Shown: positions 1 through 8,996 of the stretch, in pieces
Layout: every line of letters starts with the position of its first letter
Position numbering within the stretch: position 1 is the first letter of the stretch
Source: an uncultured Sphingomonadaceae bacterium
GTDB lineage: Bacteria; Pseudomonadota; Alphaproteobacteria; Sphingomonadales; Sphingomonadaceae
DNA length: 64,000 bases
Direction of reading: 5' to 3'
Assembly (NCBI GenBank): GCA_947501695.1
Contig: CANMWO010000001.1
Coordinates: 806,001 to 870,000 of the forward strand
The notes under the pieces: model-generated
Seen by the model: the letters and a program-made list of their open reading frames with translations, nothing else
Databases searched by the model: none
What the model was told of the DNA's origin: nothing
Made by a program: the position numbers and the translations under genes

Positions 1-1587
1 AAAAATGCAATTCCGACGCTCGCGGCGATGGCGGAACATGCACGCGGTCATGGCGATAGCGAATTTCTGATATTTGAGGGCGAACGCGTTACCTATGCCA
101 ATTGGTATCGGGCCGTGGCTGCTCTGGCTATCGAGCTCCAGCAAATTGGCGTGTCAAAGGGCGATCGGGTTTCTTTGGCGATGCGCAATTTGCCCGAATG
201 GCCGGTGATTTTCTTTGCCGCTGCCTCGATAGGTGCCATCGTGGTGCCGCTTAATGCATGGTGGACAGACCAAGAGCTGGTTTTCGGACTGGCAAATTCG
301 GAGACCAGCGTTTTGCTATGCGATGCCGAACGATGGGACCGGATTTCGTCACATATGGCGGAGTTACCGGATTTGAAGCATGTCATTGTAGCGCGAAGCC
401 AAAGCGCTTTGGAAAATCCGGCTCGCGCACTTGAAGAGATTATTGGCGTGCCGAATGACTATGCCGATCTTCCCGATCAGGACTTGCCAGCTGTCGACAT
501 TGCGTCGGATGATCCGGCCACGATTTTTTATACGAGCGGTACAACCGGGCAACCCAAGGGCGCGCTTGGAACGCATCGCAATCTAACGACCAATGCGATT
601 TCCGTTGGCTATTCAGGAGCCGCTGCGGCTTTGCGCAGGGGCAATGAGCTTCCAGAACCGACGGTTCGGGTTGGCCTGACGGTTGTACCAATGTTTCATT
701 GCACCGCCTGTTCAGCGATTATGATGCCCACGGTTCAAGGGGGACATAAAATGGTCTTCTTGCACAAGTGGGATACCGTAAAGGCAATGGAGATTATCCA
801 GCAGGAAAAGGTCAATGCAACCGGCGGTGTGCCGTTTATTGCGTGGCAGCTGATCGAACATCCTGACCGGGAGCAATATGATCTGAGTTCCATTGACGCA
901 ATCAGCTATGGCGGCGCGCCGTCAGCGCCTGAATTGGCCCGGAAAATCTATGAAGTCTTTGGAGCGCTGCCCGGCAACGGTTGGGGCATGACCGAAACAA
1001 CGGCGACGGTAACATCGCATAGCGCGGAAGATTATCTTAATCGCCCGACCAGTTGTGGTCCGCCGGTGGCAGCAGCAGACCTGAAAGTCATGAGCGAGGA
1101 CGCCAGTCAGGAAATGCCGATTGGTGAAGTAGGCGAATTGTGGGCGCGGGGTCCGATGGTGGTGAAAGGCTATTGGAACCGTCCAGAAGCAACCGCCGAA
1201 ACGTTCGTTGATGGATGGGTTCGGACCGGCGATCTGGCGCGATTGGATGATGAAGGTTTTTGTCATATTGTCGATCGTGCCAAAGATATGATCATTCGCG
1301 GGGGTGAGAATATCTATTCCTCCGAGGTTGAGAACGTTCTTTATGATCATCCGGCCGTGATGGACGCGGCCTTGATTGGCATTGACCACAAAACATTGGG
1401 TGAAGAACCGGCGGCGGTAGTACATCTGGTTCAGGGACAGACTGCCACTGAAGCAGAATTGCAATCATGGGTGCGAGAACGTCTGGCGAATTTCAAGGTA
1501 CCGGTAAAAGTTCTGTTCAGTGCCGATAGCTTGCCGCGCAATGCCAATGGTAAGATATTGAAACGCGACCTGAAGTCTTTGTTTTAA
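1..1587 (+). CDS. Class I adenylate-forming acyl-CoA synthetase (5' end cut by window)
   Basis: Activates a carboxylic acid, probably a fatty or aromatic acid, to its CoA thioester through an acyl-AMP. The reading frame is open to the first base (no stop upstream of the ATG at 28), and residues coded by 1-27 fit the N-terminal lead of the family, so the true start lies outside. Counting from the ATG at 28, the AMP-binding P-loop YTSGTTGQPKGA is near residues 168-179, the GWGMTET motif near 318, the hinge RTGDLARLDDEG and RGGENIYSSEVE follow, and PRNANGKILKRDL near the C-terminus carries the catalytic lysine. All core motifs are intact. It converges with a thioesterase gene 4 bases downstream. 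Substrate cannot be told from sequence; the thiolase and thioesterase next door suggest acyl-CoA catabolism. Confidence 0.93.
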   Translation, partial: KNAIPTLAAMAEHARGHGDSEFLIFEGERVTYANWYRAVAALAIELQQIGVSKGDRVSLAMRNLPEWPVIFFAAASIGAIVVPLNAWWTDQELVFGLANSETSVLLCDAERWDRISSHMAELPDLKHVIVARSQSALENPARALEEIIGVPNDYADLPDQDLPAVDIASDDPATIFYTSGTTGQPKGALGTHRNLTTNAISVGYSGAAAALRRGNELPEPTVRVGLTVVPMFHCTACSAIMMPTVQGGHKMVFLHKWDTVKAMEIIQQEKVNATGGVPFIAWQLIEHPDREQYDLSSIDAISYGGAPSAPELARKIYEVFGALPGNGWGMTETTATVTSHSAEDYLNRPTSCGPPVAAADLKVMSEDASQEMPIGEVGELWARGPMVVKGYWNRPEATAETFVDGWVRTGDLARLDDEGFCHIVDRAKDMIIRGGENIYSSEVENVLYDHPAVMDAALIGIDHKTLGEEPAAVVHLVQGQTATEAELQSWVRERLANFKVPVKVLFSADSLPRNANGKILKRDLKSLF

Positions 1588-1591
1588 GACT

Positions 1592-2521
1592 TCAGGCGTC
1601 TTTCGGTGTCAGGCGGATAAGCCCTTCTTGCACCGCAGAAGCCACCAGCTTGCCATCTTGTGTGTAGAGGGACCCGCGATTGAGGCCGCGCGTATGGCCG
1701 GTCCAATCGCTGTCCATCACATAGCAGATCCATTGATCCATCCGGAAGTCATCGTGGAACCACATGGCGTGATCGAGGCTGGTCGAGAATAGTCCTGGTG
1801 TTGTCCAATGCAGCCCATGGGGTATCATCGACGTGGAGAGTAATCCCATGTCGGAGGCAAAGGCCAGAGTGGCGCGATGGATCAGCGGATCATCCGGCAA
1901 GGGCGCAACCGTCTTGAACCATTGATATTGGCGCGCGTCCGCGCTTTTGCCTTCGGGGCGAAAGCTGCGCACATCAAAGGGCCGCGGCATGCTCATCCGT
2001 TCGATATGCTTATCCGATACCTGCGGGTTACGGGCAATTTGTTCCATCGCGCTCATACATTGTTCGGGTGGCATGACATCCGGCATGGATATCTGGTGAT
2101 TCAATCCGTCAGCGGCTTTTTGAAAGGAGGCCGTCAGGTTGAATATGACTTTGTCATTCTGCCGGACGACAACCCTGCGATTGGAAATGCTGCGCCCGTC
2201 AAAGTCGCGATGCACCCGAAAATGCAGCGGCTTTGTTTCATCTCCGGCCCGCAAAAAATAGGAGTGAAGCGAATGGATATTTTTCTCGGCATCCACCGTG
2301 CGATCCGCCGCCACAATGGCTTGCGCAATGACTTGCCCGCCGAAAATGCGTTCCCGCGCCGATGAATTGAGCGCGGGAAACACAAATTCGCCCTCACCGT
2401 CCGCGGTCAGATTAAAGGTACGGAGCAATCCGGCTATCAGCCTTTCCGCAGACACGGAGGAGCGATTGGCCAAAGCTTCTGATAGCCGGCGTTCGATTTG
2501 TTCGTCCGTTAGTTGATCCAA
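1592..2521 (-). CDS. tesB: Acyl-CoA thioesterase II (TesB family)
   Basis: Hydrolyses acyl-CoA to free acid and CoA in the cytoplasm; double hot-dog fold. The first hot-dog shows FGGQVIAQA, and the second has SLDHAMWFH, holding the family's catalytic Asp, and SAVQEGLIRL near the C-terminus, holding the catalytic Gln. The open frame runs upstream to 2683, but that part overlaps the C-terminal coding end of the neighbouring thiolase and does not resemble TesB. I therefore take a TTG at 2521, about 12 bases after AAAGGA, giving 309 residues, close to the usual 285-300. It lies 49 bases downstream of the thiolase on the same strand, so the two may be cotranscribed. Function is secure; the start is tentative. 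Confidence 0.85.
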   Translation of the reverse strand: MDQLTDEQIERRLSEALANRSSVSAERLIAGLLRTFNLTADGEGEFVFPALNSSARERIFGGQVIAQAIVAADRTVDAEKNIHSLHSYFLRAGDETKPLHFRVHRDFDGRSISNRRVVVRQNDKVIFNLTASFQKAADGLNHQISMPDVMPPEQCMSAMEQIARNPQVSDKHIERMSMPRPFDVRSFRPEGKSADARQYQWFKTVAPLPDDPLIHRATLAFASDMGLLSTSMIPHGLHWTTPGLFSTSLDHAMWFHDDFRMDQWICYVMDSDWTGHTRGLNRGSLYTQDGKLVASAVQEGLIRLTPKDA

Positions 2522-2570
2522 AACTGCTTCTATTCCTTTAAATGCATGGGCTGCCGAATGTCTGGAGCGT

Positions 2571-3743
2571 TCAGGGGTAAATTTCGAACAGACCTGCTCC
2601 GCCCTGACCACCACCGATACACATGGTGACAACGCCCCATTTGGCGCCGCGACGGCGACCTTCCTGCAACAAATGCCCGGCACAGCGCGCGCCCGTCATG
2701 CCGAACGGGTGACCGATAGAGATGGAGCCGCCATTGACGTTATATTTTTCCGGATCAATGCCCAGACGATCGCGGCTGTAGAGACACTGGCTCGCAAAGG
2801 CTTCGTTGAGTTCCCAGATATCGATGTCATCTACGGTCAATCCCTGCCGTTCGAGAAGCTTGGGCACGGCAAAGACCGGACCAATGCCCATTTCATCCGG
2901 TTCACATCCAGCTACAGCCCAGGACACAAAACGGCCCAGAGGTTTGAGGCCCCGGCGCTCTGCCTCTTTGGCCTCCATCAACACGACAGCCGCCGCGCCA
3001 TCGGACAATTGGCTGGCATTGCCGGCGGTGATATATTTGCCTTCACCCATGACCGGATTTAATTTGGCGAGGCCTTCCAAGTTGGTGGTGGGGCGATTAC
3101 ACTCATCGCGGTCGACTGTGTAATCGACGATGCTTTCTTCCTTGGTTTCCTTGTCGACGACCTTCATCTTGGTCTGCATCGGTACGATCTCGTCGGCAAA
3201 AAGTCCGGCTTCCTGCGCTGCTGCCATACGTTGCTGCGATTGCAGGGAATATTCGTCCTGATATTCGCGGCTGATATTATAACGCTCGGCAACGATATCG
3301 GCTGTGTCGATCATTGGCATGAAGATCGCGGGCGCAATTTTCAGGATTTCGTTGTCGATGCTGCCTTCCGGCGCGCGTTGCCCTTGCATCGAGATGCTCT
3401 CAACCCCGCCAGCCACGACACAATCCGCACCATCACCGCGAATATGGTTTGCTGCCATGGCAATGGCCTGCATGCCGGACGAACAGAACCGGTTGATCGT
3501 TGCGCCAGCCGTTGTTTTGGGAAGCCCGGCGAGAAGCGCTGCATTGCGTCCGATGTTAGGCGCCGCGTGGGCCACATTGCCCATCAAGCTATCATCAACA
3601 AAATCACTTTCAACGCCCGATTTGGCAACGGCATGTTTAATAGCATGTGCCGCCATCGTCATCGGCGGTGTGATATTGAAACCACCGCGACCGGCTTTGG
3701 CGAGCCCTGTGCGGGCATAGGATACGACGACTGCTTCACGCAT
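2571..3743 (-). CDS. Acetyl-CoA C-acyltransferase (thiolase)
   Basis: Thiolysis of 3-ketoacyl-CoA, or the reverse condensation. The 390 residues are the standard length. Catalytic residues are in place: Cys87 in NRFCSSGMQ, His345 in GHPFGMTG and Cys375 in CIGGGQGGAG, with NEAF in between. The start is an ATG preceded by AGGGAG. It is followed by tesB on the same strand and is divergent from the HxlR-type regulator at 3966 across a 222-base gap. Gene context (acyl-CoA synthetase, thioesterase) favours a degradative FadA-like role, but a biosynthetic role is not excluded. Confidence 0.93.
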   Translation of the reverse strand: MREAVVVSYARTGLAKAGRGGFNITPPMTMAAHAIKHAVAKSGVESDFVDDSLMGNVAHAAPNIGRNAALLAGLPKTTAGATINRFCSSGMQAIAMAANHIRGDGADCVVAGGVESISMQGQRAPEGSIDNEILKIAPAIFMPMIDTADIVAERYNISREYQDEYSLQSQQRMAAAQEAGLFADEIVPMQTKMKVVDKETKEESIVDYTVDRDECNRPTTNLEGLAKLNPVMGEGKYITAGNASQLSDGAAAVVLMEAKEAERRGLKPLGRFVSWAVAGCEPDEMGIGPVFAVPKLLERQGLTVDDIDIWELNEAFASQCLYSRDRLGIDPEKYNVNGGSISIGHPFGMTGARCAGHLLQEGRRRGAKWGVVTMCIGGGQGGAGLFEIYP

Positions 3744-3807
3744 GATTTAATCTCCCTTTGATGGTGCTGGCCTAAGTTTATTTAAAGCGGTGTCAAGATG
3801 TCAGTCG

Positions 3808-3871
3808 CTTGGTGAAGGTTAAGATCTCCATCGAAGTTAACCGCTAGGGGCTGTCCCATAGTTGCACCAAG
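3808..3871. promoter_or_regulatory. Nested dyad in divergent intergenic region (candidate operator)
   Basis: Between the thiolase start (3743) and the regulator start (3966) there is an inverted repeat GGTTAA (3817-3822) / TTAACC (3837-3842), nested inside a second one, CTTGGTG (3808-3814) / CACCAAG (3865-3871). The position suits an operator for the adjacent duplicated HxlR-type regulator. The arms are short, and such repeats can occur by chance. Confidence 0.3.
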
Positions 3872-3965
3872 TGTAGCAGCTATTTCTCAAGTGAGCCGAG
3901 GTGGTTGCTAAGATTCTGCACTCGCTATAAGATTTGACCGATATTGCTTTTGCCCATGGGATATC

Positions 3966-4910
3966 ATGCCTTCTTCTAATAGCTCCTCTCTTGATCCCCT
4001 GACCATAAAGACCTGCTCCATTTGGCGGGCGCTGGAGATATTGGGGGATACCCCGATTTTGCTGATATTAGAATCGATCTGGATGGGTTCCACCCGGTTC
4101 ACCCAGTTAAAGCAACGAACAGGCATTCAAAAAGCATTGCTGTCCAATCGCCTCAGTCGTCTAATTGAGACCGGCATATTGCGCAAAGACGCTGAGGCCG
4201 GATCATCGACGCATCGTCAATATGGATTGACCGAAAAAGGGGTGGATCTCTTTCCGACCGTTTTGACCCTCTATGTCTGGGAACGCAAATGGGGCACGGC
4301 CGATGTCCGCCGTAATCTTGAATTGCGTCACGAGAGCTGCGGCTCTGTCCTTAAGCCTGTGCCAGTCTGTAGTGCATGTAAGCAGGCTTTTGATTTGCGA
4401 GAAGTCTCCTTTGTTGAAGGGCCAGGCATCGGTCTGATGCCGGCCTCTTATAGTCGCCGGCGCAAGCAGGTGAGTTTCCAGTCTGATCAACCCTCTTTGC
4501 TGCGCGGATCGGTGGAAATATTGGGGGACCGCTGGTCAGCCCTGATCATGCGCGCGGTCTTTACTGGGCTGAACCGCTTTGATGCCATCGCCGCCGACAC
4601 CGGCGCGGCACCCGCTATATTGTCGGACAGGCTGAAGGCTTTGGTCGAATCCGAAGTATTAAAACTGGTTCCGTATCAACAAAACCCGGTTCGCAATGAC
4701 TATTTCCTGACCAAGAAAGGCTTCGATTATTATTCCGTCATCATGATGCTGATGTTGTGGGGTGATAAATATTATGGAGCGGCGGAAGGTCCTCCGGTGC
4801 TGTTGACGCACACCACATGCGGTAAGCCGCTAATCCCGGAAATTGCCTGCAGCCATTGCCAGCAAACGGCGCATCCCCAGTCGGTAACGATCACCGGACT
4901 GAAAAACTAA
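3966..4910 (+). CDS. Duplicated HxlR-type winged-helix regulator with two zinc-ribbon-like segments
   Basis: A predicted DNA-binding regulator of 314 residues made of two copies of one module. Each copy is an HxlR/MarR-like winged helix (about residues 15-110 and 175-272; compare LEILGDTPILLIL and VEILGDRWSALIM, and LLSNRLSRLIETG with ILSDRLKALVESE). A short segment with an identical ligand pattern follows each helix: HxxC-x9-CxxC at H122/C125/C135/C138 and again at H282/C285/C295/C298. Most HxlR proteins are single-domain homodimers, so this chain may act as a built-in dimer, perhaps with structural or redox-sensing metal. It is divergent from the thiolase and 59 bases upstream of the oxygenase operon on the same strand, which suggests it controls one or both. 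The inducer is unknown. Confidence 0.85.
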   Translation: MPSSNSSSLDPLTIKTCSIWRALEILGDTPILLILESIWMGSTRFTQLKQRTGIQKALLSNRLSRLIETGILRKDAEAGSSTHRQYGLTEKGVDLFPTVLTLYVWERKWGTADVRRNLELRHESCGSVLKPVPVCSACKQAFDLREVSFVEGPGIGLMPASYSRRRKQVSFQSDQPSLLRGSVEILGDRWSALIMRAVFTGLNRFDAIAADTGAAPAILSDRLKALVESEVLKLVPYQQNPVRNDYFLTKKGFDYYSVIMMLMLWGDKYYGAAEGPPVLLTHTTCGKPLIPEIACSHCQQTAHPQSVTITGLKN

Positions 4911-4969
4911 CCTAACAAACAAGTGCTTAGCACGGCGCTTCTCAAACGGTTCCATTTCCGCTTGACCCG

Positions 4970-6490
4970 ATGGCATCAATACGTGATAGCCGAGTGACTT
5001 CTATAACCATACCAATATTGGAGTCACCCAATTTGCCCCAACTCGTCAACCGCGTAAAAGCGACCCTTTCCGATAATGACCATCCTTATCTCAATGGGGC
5101 ATGGACCCCGAATTTTGATGAATATGATGCCGACGATCTGATCGTTATTGGTGAGATTCCTGCGGATATTGATGGCGTGTATATTCGTAACACCGAAAAC
5201 CCGGTGCATGATGCGATTGGCCGCTATCATCCCTTTGATGGCGATGGCATGCTCCACATGATGCACTTGTCAGGTGGCAAGGCGGAATATAAGAACCGCT
5301 TCATTCGCACCCGCGCCTTCGAAGCCGAAGCGGAAGCGGATCGGTCGCTCTGGATCGGCTGCATGGGAAATCCCAAAAAGTCGGAGCGCAGTGGCTGGGG
5401 CGCACACGGCCATATCAAGGATAGCTCGTCGACCGATGTTGTCGTCCATGCGGGCAATATCCTTTCGACCTTTTGGCAATGTGGTGAGGGTTATCGGCTC
5501 GACCCGCATACGCTAGACACTTTGGGGATAGAGGGCTGGGCGCCGATTGACGGTATATCGGCCCATCCCAAACTGGATCCGGCCACGGGTGAATTGCTGT
5601 TTTTCAACTATTCGACCCACGCGCCTTATATGCATTATGGCGTCGTCGGCGCTGACAATAAGCTCAAGCACTATATTCCTGTGGACTTGCCCGCACCGCG
5701 TCTGCCGCACGACATGTGCTTTTCGAAAAACTATTCGATCCTGAATGATTTTCCGATGTTCTGGCCGCAAGCGATGCTGGATAATGGTTTCTATATTCCG
5801 GTTTTCGACAAGACGATGAAATCGCGCTTCGCGGTGATCCCTCGCTTTGGAAGTCCGGAGGACATCAAGTGGTTCGAAGCCGAATCCACCTATGTGCTGC
5901 ATTTCATGAATGCTTATGAAGAAGGCGATGAGTTGATCATGGACGGCTATTTTCAGGAAGACCCACGGCCCGATCCGTTGCAGTCGATGCCGGGTGAATA
6001 TCAGGCGATGGGGGCCAATCTCGATCTGCATTCACTAAAAACCCATTTGCACCGCTGGCGGTTTAACCTCAGCACCGGTGAGACGCTCGAAGAACGGCTA
6101 TATGACGACGAAATTGTTGAGTTTGGAACCATCAATCCTGCTTACGCCGGCGAGAAGCACCGTTACGTCTATAGTGTAACTGGCGAGGATGGTTATTTCC
6201 TGTTCACCGGCATGGTCAAACATGATCTCGAAACCGGTGCGACCCAGCATTATGAATTTGGCGAAGGCCGCTATGGTTCAGAGGCCCCTTTCATTGCGCG
6301 CAAAAATGCGACATCAGAGGATGATGGCTATTTGATTAGTTTCATTACCGATATGAATCTGGATCGTTCGGAATGTGTGATATTAGATGCCAAGAATATT
6401 GCGGCGGGGCCGGTTTGCCAAATCATCCTGCCGCATCGTATTTGCAGCGGTACCCATGCGGTTTGGGCGGATGCTGACGAGTTAAAATAG
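4970..6490 (+). CDS. Carotenoid cleavage / lignostilbene-type dioxygenase (RPE65 family)
   Basis: Non-haem Fe(II) oxygenase that splits a C=C bond of a carotenoid, apocarotenoid or stilbene into two carbonyl products. The seven-bladed propeller is marked by the four iron-binding histidines: His199 (ISAHPK), His247 (LPHDM), His311 (VLHFM) and His496 (GTHAVW). The 506-residue length is typical. The annotated ATG lacks a clear ribosome site; a TTG near codon 22, preceded by GGAG, is an alternative start. It is followed after 11 bases by an SCP-x-type thiolase and then a DUF1295 protein, so the cleavage product may be degraded further as CoA esters. Sphingomonads use this family for lignin-derived stilbenes as well as carotenoids; the sequence alone does not decide. 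Confidence 0.9.
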   Translation: MASIRDSRVTSITIPILESPNLPQLVNRVKATLSDNDHPYLNGAWTPNFDEYDADDLIVIGEIPADIDGVYIRNTENPVHDAIGRYHPFDGDGMLHMMHLSGGKAEYKNRFIRTRAFEAEAEADRSLWIGCMGNPKKSERSGWGAHGHIKDSSSTDVVVHAGNILSTFWQCGEGYRLDPHTLDTLGIEGWAPIDGISAHPKLDPATGELLFFNYSTHAPYMHYGVVGADNKLKHYIPVDLPAPRLPHDMCFSKNYSILNDFPMFWPQAMLDNGFYIPVFDKTMKSRFAVIPRFGSPEDIKWFEAESTYVLHFMNAYEEGDELIMDGYFQEDPRPDPLQSMPGEYQAMGANLDLHSLKTHLHRWRFNLSTGETLEERLYDDEIVEFGTINPAYAGEKHRYVYSVTGEDGYFLFTGMVKHDLETGATQHYEFGEGRYGSEAPFIARKNATSEDDGYLISFITDMNLDRSECVILDAKNIAAGPVCQIILPHRICSGTHAVWADADELK

Positions 6491-6501
6491 AGGAGACTGG
6501 C

Positions 6502-7731
6502 GTGTCACAGAATATCTACATATTGGGCGGCCATCAGACGGATTTCGCTCAAAACTGGACGCGCGAAGACCAGTCTCTATTTGATCTCTTCTCCACTACG
6601 GTGCTCACCGCGCTCGAAAAAACAGGGCTGGACCCCAAAGATATCGAAGTCGGCCATGTTGGTAATTTTGTGGCGGAGCTTTTTACCGGGCAGGGGATGC
6701 TCGGCGGCTTTTTCGGCCATGTGCACAAGGATTTTTCCGGCATGCCCGCCTCTCGCCACGAAGGCGCCTGCGCCTCCGGCTCGCTCGCCATATTGGGCGC
6801 GATGACGGATATCGAAAGCGGGCGCTATGATCTCGCCTGTGTCGCCGGGGTCGAACTGATGCGCAATGTTTCCGGGGCGCAGGCAGCGGATAATCTGGGC
6901 GCGGCCATTTTCGTTGGAGAAGAAGGGCAGAATGCTAAATATATCTGGCCGGCCATGTTCTCTGATCTCGCTGAAGAATATGACCGCCGCTATGGCCTGC
7001 GCCACGAGCACCTCATGGAGATTTCGAAAACCAATTTTGACAATGCGCGGCGCAATCCGAACGCGCAAAGCCGTGATTGGCAATTTGAGGATAAGAGCTT
7101 TACCGCCGACGATGAGTATAATCCGGTCATCGAAGGCTGGATGCGGCGGCAGGATTGCGGACAGGTTTCCGATGGCGCAGCGGTCGTCTTTCTGGCGTCC
7201 GAAGCGCGGGCCAAGGAATATGCGGATAGTCGCGCTATACCATTGGAAAGTTTGGCCCAGATTAAAGGATGGGGACACACCACCGCTCCCATGCTTATGC
7301 AAACGAAACTGGTTGATAGCGCCAATGACGACTATGTTTTGCCCTGGACCCGTAAAGCGATCACCGACGCCTATCGCCGCGCTGGTATTGAAGGACCGGA
7401 CCAACTGGATGCGATTGAAACCCATGACTGTTTCTCGGTAACGGAATATATGGCGATCGAACATTTCGGTATAACGGCACCGGGCGAAGCCTGGAAAGCG
7501 ATCGAGAATGGCGTCATCGGATTTGACGGAAGTTTGCCAATCAATCCATCAGGCGGCTTGATAGGTATGGGGCATCCTGTCGGCGCGACCGGCGTTCGCA
7601 TGATGCTCGATGCCTCGAAGCAAGTGACTGGAAATGCAGGCGATTACCAAGTAGAAGGCGCTTCAACGGTCGGGACTTTCAATGTTGGAGGCTCTGGTAC
7701 CACCAATTGCGCGTTCGTTGTAGGAGTCTAG
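6502..7731 (+). CDS. SCP-x-type thiolase-like acyltransferase
   Basis: A thiolase-superfamily enzyme of 409 residues, most like the SCP-x/non-classical group. The nucleophile is Cys90 in GACASGSLA and the general base His358 in GHPVGATG. The usual NEAF motif is replaced by HDCF, and the second classical cysteine (CxGGG) is absent, with NVGGSG in its place; both changes are normal for this subgroup. It may cleave a branched or ring-derived 3-ketoacyl-CoA. The GTG start has AGGAGA ten bases upstream. It is the middle gene of the oxygenase operon: 11 bases after the oxygenase and 2 bases before the DUF1295 gene. Confidence 0.88.
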   Translation: MSQNIYILGGHQTDFAQNWTREDQSLFDLFSTTVLTALEKTGLDPKDIEVGHVGNFVAELFTGQGMLGGFFGHVHKDFSGMPASRHEGACASGSLAILGAMTDIESGRYDLACVAGVELMRNVSGAQAADNLGAAIFVGEEGQNAKYIWPAMFSDLAEEYDRRYGLRHEHLMEISKTNFDNARRNPNAQSRDWQFEDKSFTADDEYNPVIEGWMRRQDCGQVSDGAAVVFLASEARAKEYADSRAIPLESLAQIKGWGHTTAPMLMQTKLVDSANDDYVLPWTRKAITDAYRRAGIEGPDQLDAIETHDCFSVTEYMAIEHFGITAPGEAWKAIENGVIGFDGSLPINPSGGLIGMGHPVGATGVRMMLDASKQVTGNAGDYQVEGASTVGTFNVGGSGTTNCAFVVGV

Positions 7732-7733
7732 TC

Positions 7734-8600
7734 ATGAGCCCGAAACTATTTATCGCCCTGATTATAGCAGTACTAATCGGTGCATTGGTAGCTATTGCAG
7801 GCAGCCAGGGCGGGGTTACATTTGGCGCGATGCCGGTATTTTTGATCTGCGGCATCATGGCTTATGCGATTAACTGGCTGGCTTTCATTCCAGCCAATGC
7901 CGCGAAGACCGAGAAATATTATGATCTGACTGGTTCCTTCACCTATCTTTCGCTGATGATCGTGGCCGGCGTACTATCTGCGCCATTGGATGCGCGTTCG
8001 AGTATCATTGCTTTGATGGTCGTCATCTGGGCTTTGCGACTGGGTTCTTTCCTATTTCTGCGTATCCGTGATGATGGCGGTGACCAGCGATTTGACGAGA
8101 TTAAAAAGTCACCAGCGCGCTTCTTTCTCACTTGGACGTTGCAAGGCATATGGGTTCTGCTGACGGCTGCAAGCGCTCTAGTCATCATCACCAACAGCAC
8201 GCGCCTACCACTTGATATATTCGCCTTTGTCGGGATCGGAATGTGGATCGTGGGCTTTGCTGTCGAGGTTATTTCCGACAGACAGAAACGCGAATTCCGA
8301 AAAGTACCCGCCAATAAAGGACGCTTCATTTCCTCCGGTCTTTGGGCATGGTCCCGGCACCCCAATTATTTTGGTGAGATTTTATTGTGGACCGGCGTAA
8401 CGGTTGCGTCTTTACCGGTACTAGGCGGTTGGCAATGGGTGACAATTATCTCGCCGATATTCGTAGCGTTCCTGATCATCCGCATCAGCGGCGTGCCCAA
8501 ATTGGAAGCGCATGCGAAAAAGAAATGGGGCGACGAAAAAGAATATCAGGATTACGTCGCATCTGTTCCACTGCTCATCCCTCGGCCTCCCAAAGGTTAA
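7734..8600 (+). CDS. DUF1295 / steroid 5-alpha-reductase-like membrane protein
   Basis: An integral membrane protein of 288 residues with about seven hydrophobic segments. The C-terminal signature GLWAWSRHPNYFGEILLW and the closing LLIPRPPKG region match the DUF1295 family, related to steroid 5-alpha reductases and isoprenylcysteine methyltransferases. The open frame begins at 7707, but the ATG at 7734 is preceded by AGGAG and starts 2 bases after the thiolase stop, so it is preferred. It likely reduces or modifies a lipophilic enone in the membrane; the operon with the oxygenase fits an isoprenoid or sterol-like substrate. The exact reaction is unknown. Confidence 0.85.
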   Translation: MSPKLFIALIIAVLIGALVAIAGSQGGVTFGAMPVFLICGIMAYAINWLAFIPANAAKTEKYYDLTGSFTYLSLMIVAGVLSAPLDARSSIIALMVVIWALRLGSFLFLRIRDDGGDQRFDEIKKSPARFFLTWTLQGIWVLLTAASALVIITNSTRLPLDIFAFVGIGMWIVGFAVEVISDRQKREFRKVPANKGRFISSGLWAWSRHPNYFGEILLWTGVTVASLPVLGGWQWVTIISPIFVAFLIIRISGVPKLEAHAKKKWGDEKEYQDYVASVPLLIPRPPKG

Positions 8601-8996
8601 ATATCATCTAACAATGTAGTGATCCATGACGTTTGACTAAAAAGCGATCTAAGAGATCGGAATATATTTATTTAGCCAAAGACAGAGTAAACTGCGGCCT
8701 TCCAACTATCTTATATCCGAAAAAAATGCCCCGCCGACCTGAGGGGTCGGGCGGGGCGTTGGAACGATGGGTCGCAAATATCGTTCCGAAAAGGGAGTTA
8801 TCCCAAAGCCTCCTGTTTGCATTGTAAGAAATAGACATGTTGCATTATTTAGACCGAAATTTCGTCGTAGCGCTGCAGCAATCCCCAATTGCGGGACTGT
8901 TGCGCGCGACTGCACTCGCAACCGGCGTCGAGAACCAGCGTTTAGCCATCAATAAAATGGCAATTTCAAGGATCTGAGAAGCTTCGACGGGCAACG
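8601..8996. other. Intergenic region of about 400 bases with one terminator
   Basis: Convergent spacer between the DUF1295 gene and an acyl-CoA synthetase. I see a strong GC hairpin at 8728-8757 (listed separately) and a small perfect stem CGATCT/AGATCG at 8645-8659. No credible gene: the short open frames lack ribosome sites and family likeness. No RNA gene was recognised. Confidence 0.6.
8719..8757 (-). terminator. Rho-independent terminator of the acyl-CoA synthetase gene
   Basis: Near-perfect stem of about 12 pairs (GCCCCGCCGACC with its complement, one bulged base) around a short loop. On the minus strand it is followed by a run of seven T. It lies about 240 bases beyond the stop of the minus-strand synthetase. 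Confidence 0.75.

Noticed and set aside
922-1464. 180-residue antisense open frame in the first acyl-CoA synthetase
   Set aside because: Shadow of a well-supported gene; no family likeness.
2522-2683. N-terminal extension of the TesB open frame
   Set aside because: Overlaps the C-terminal code of the thiolase and has no TesB likeness; the TTG at 2521 fits better.
6577-7464. 295-residue open frame antisense to the SCP-x thiolase
   Set aside because: Opposite strand of a fully supported thiolase with catalytic residues; no ribosome site and low-quality composition. A shadow.
8633-8827. Open frame of 64 codons in the spacer
   Set aside because: Runs through the GC terminator hairpin, lacks a ribosome site and has no recognisable domain.
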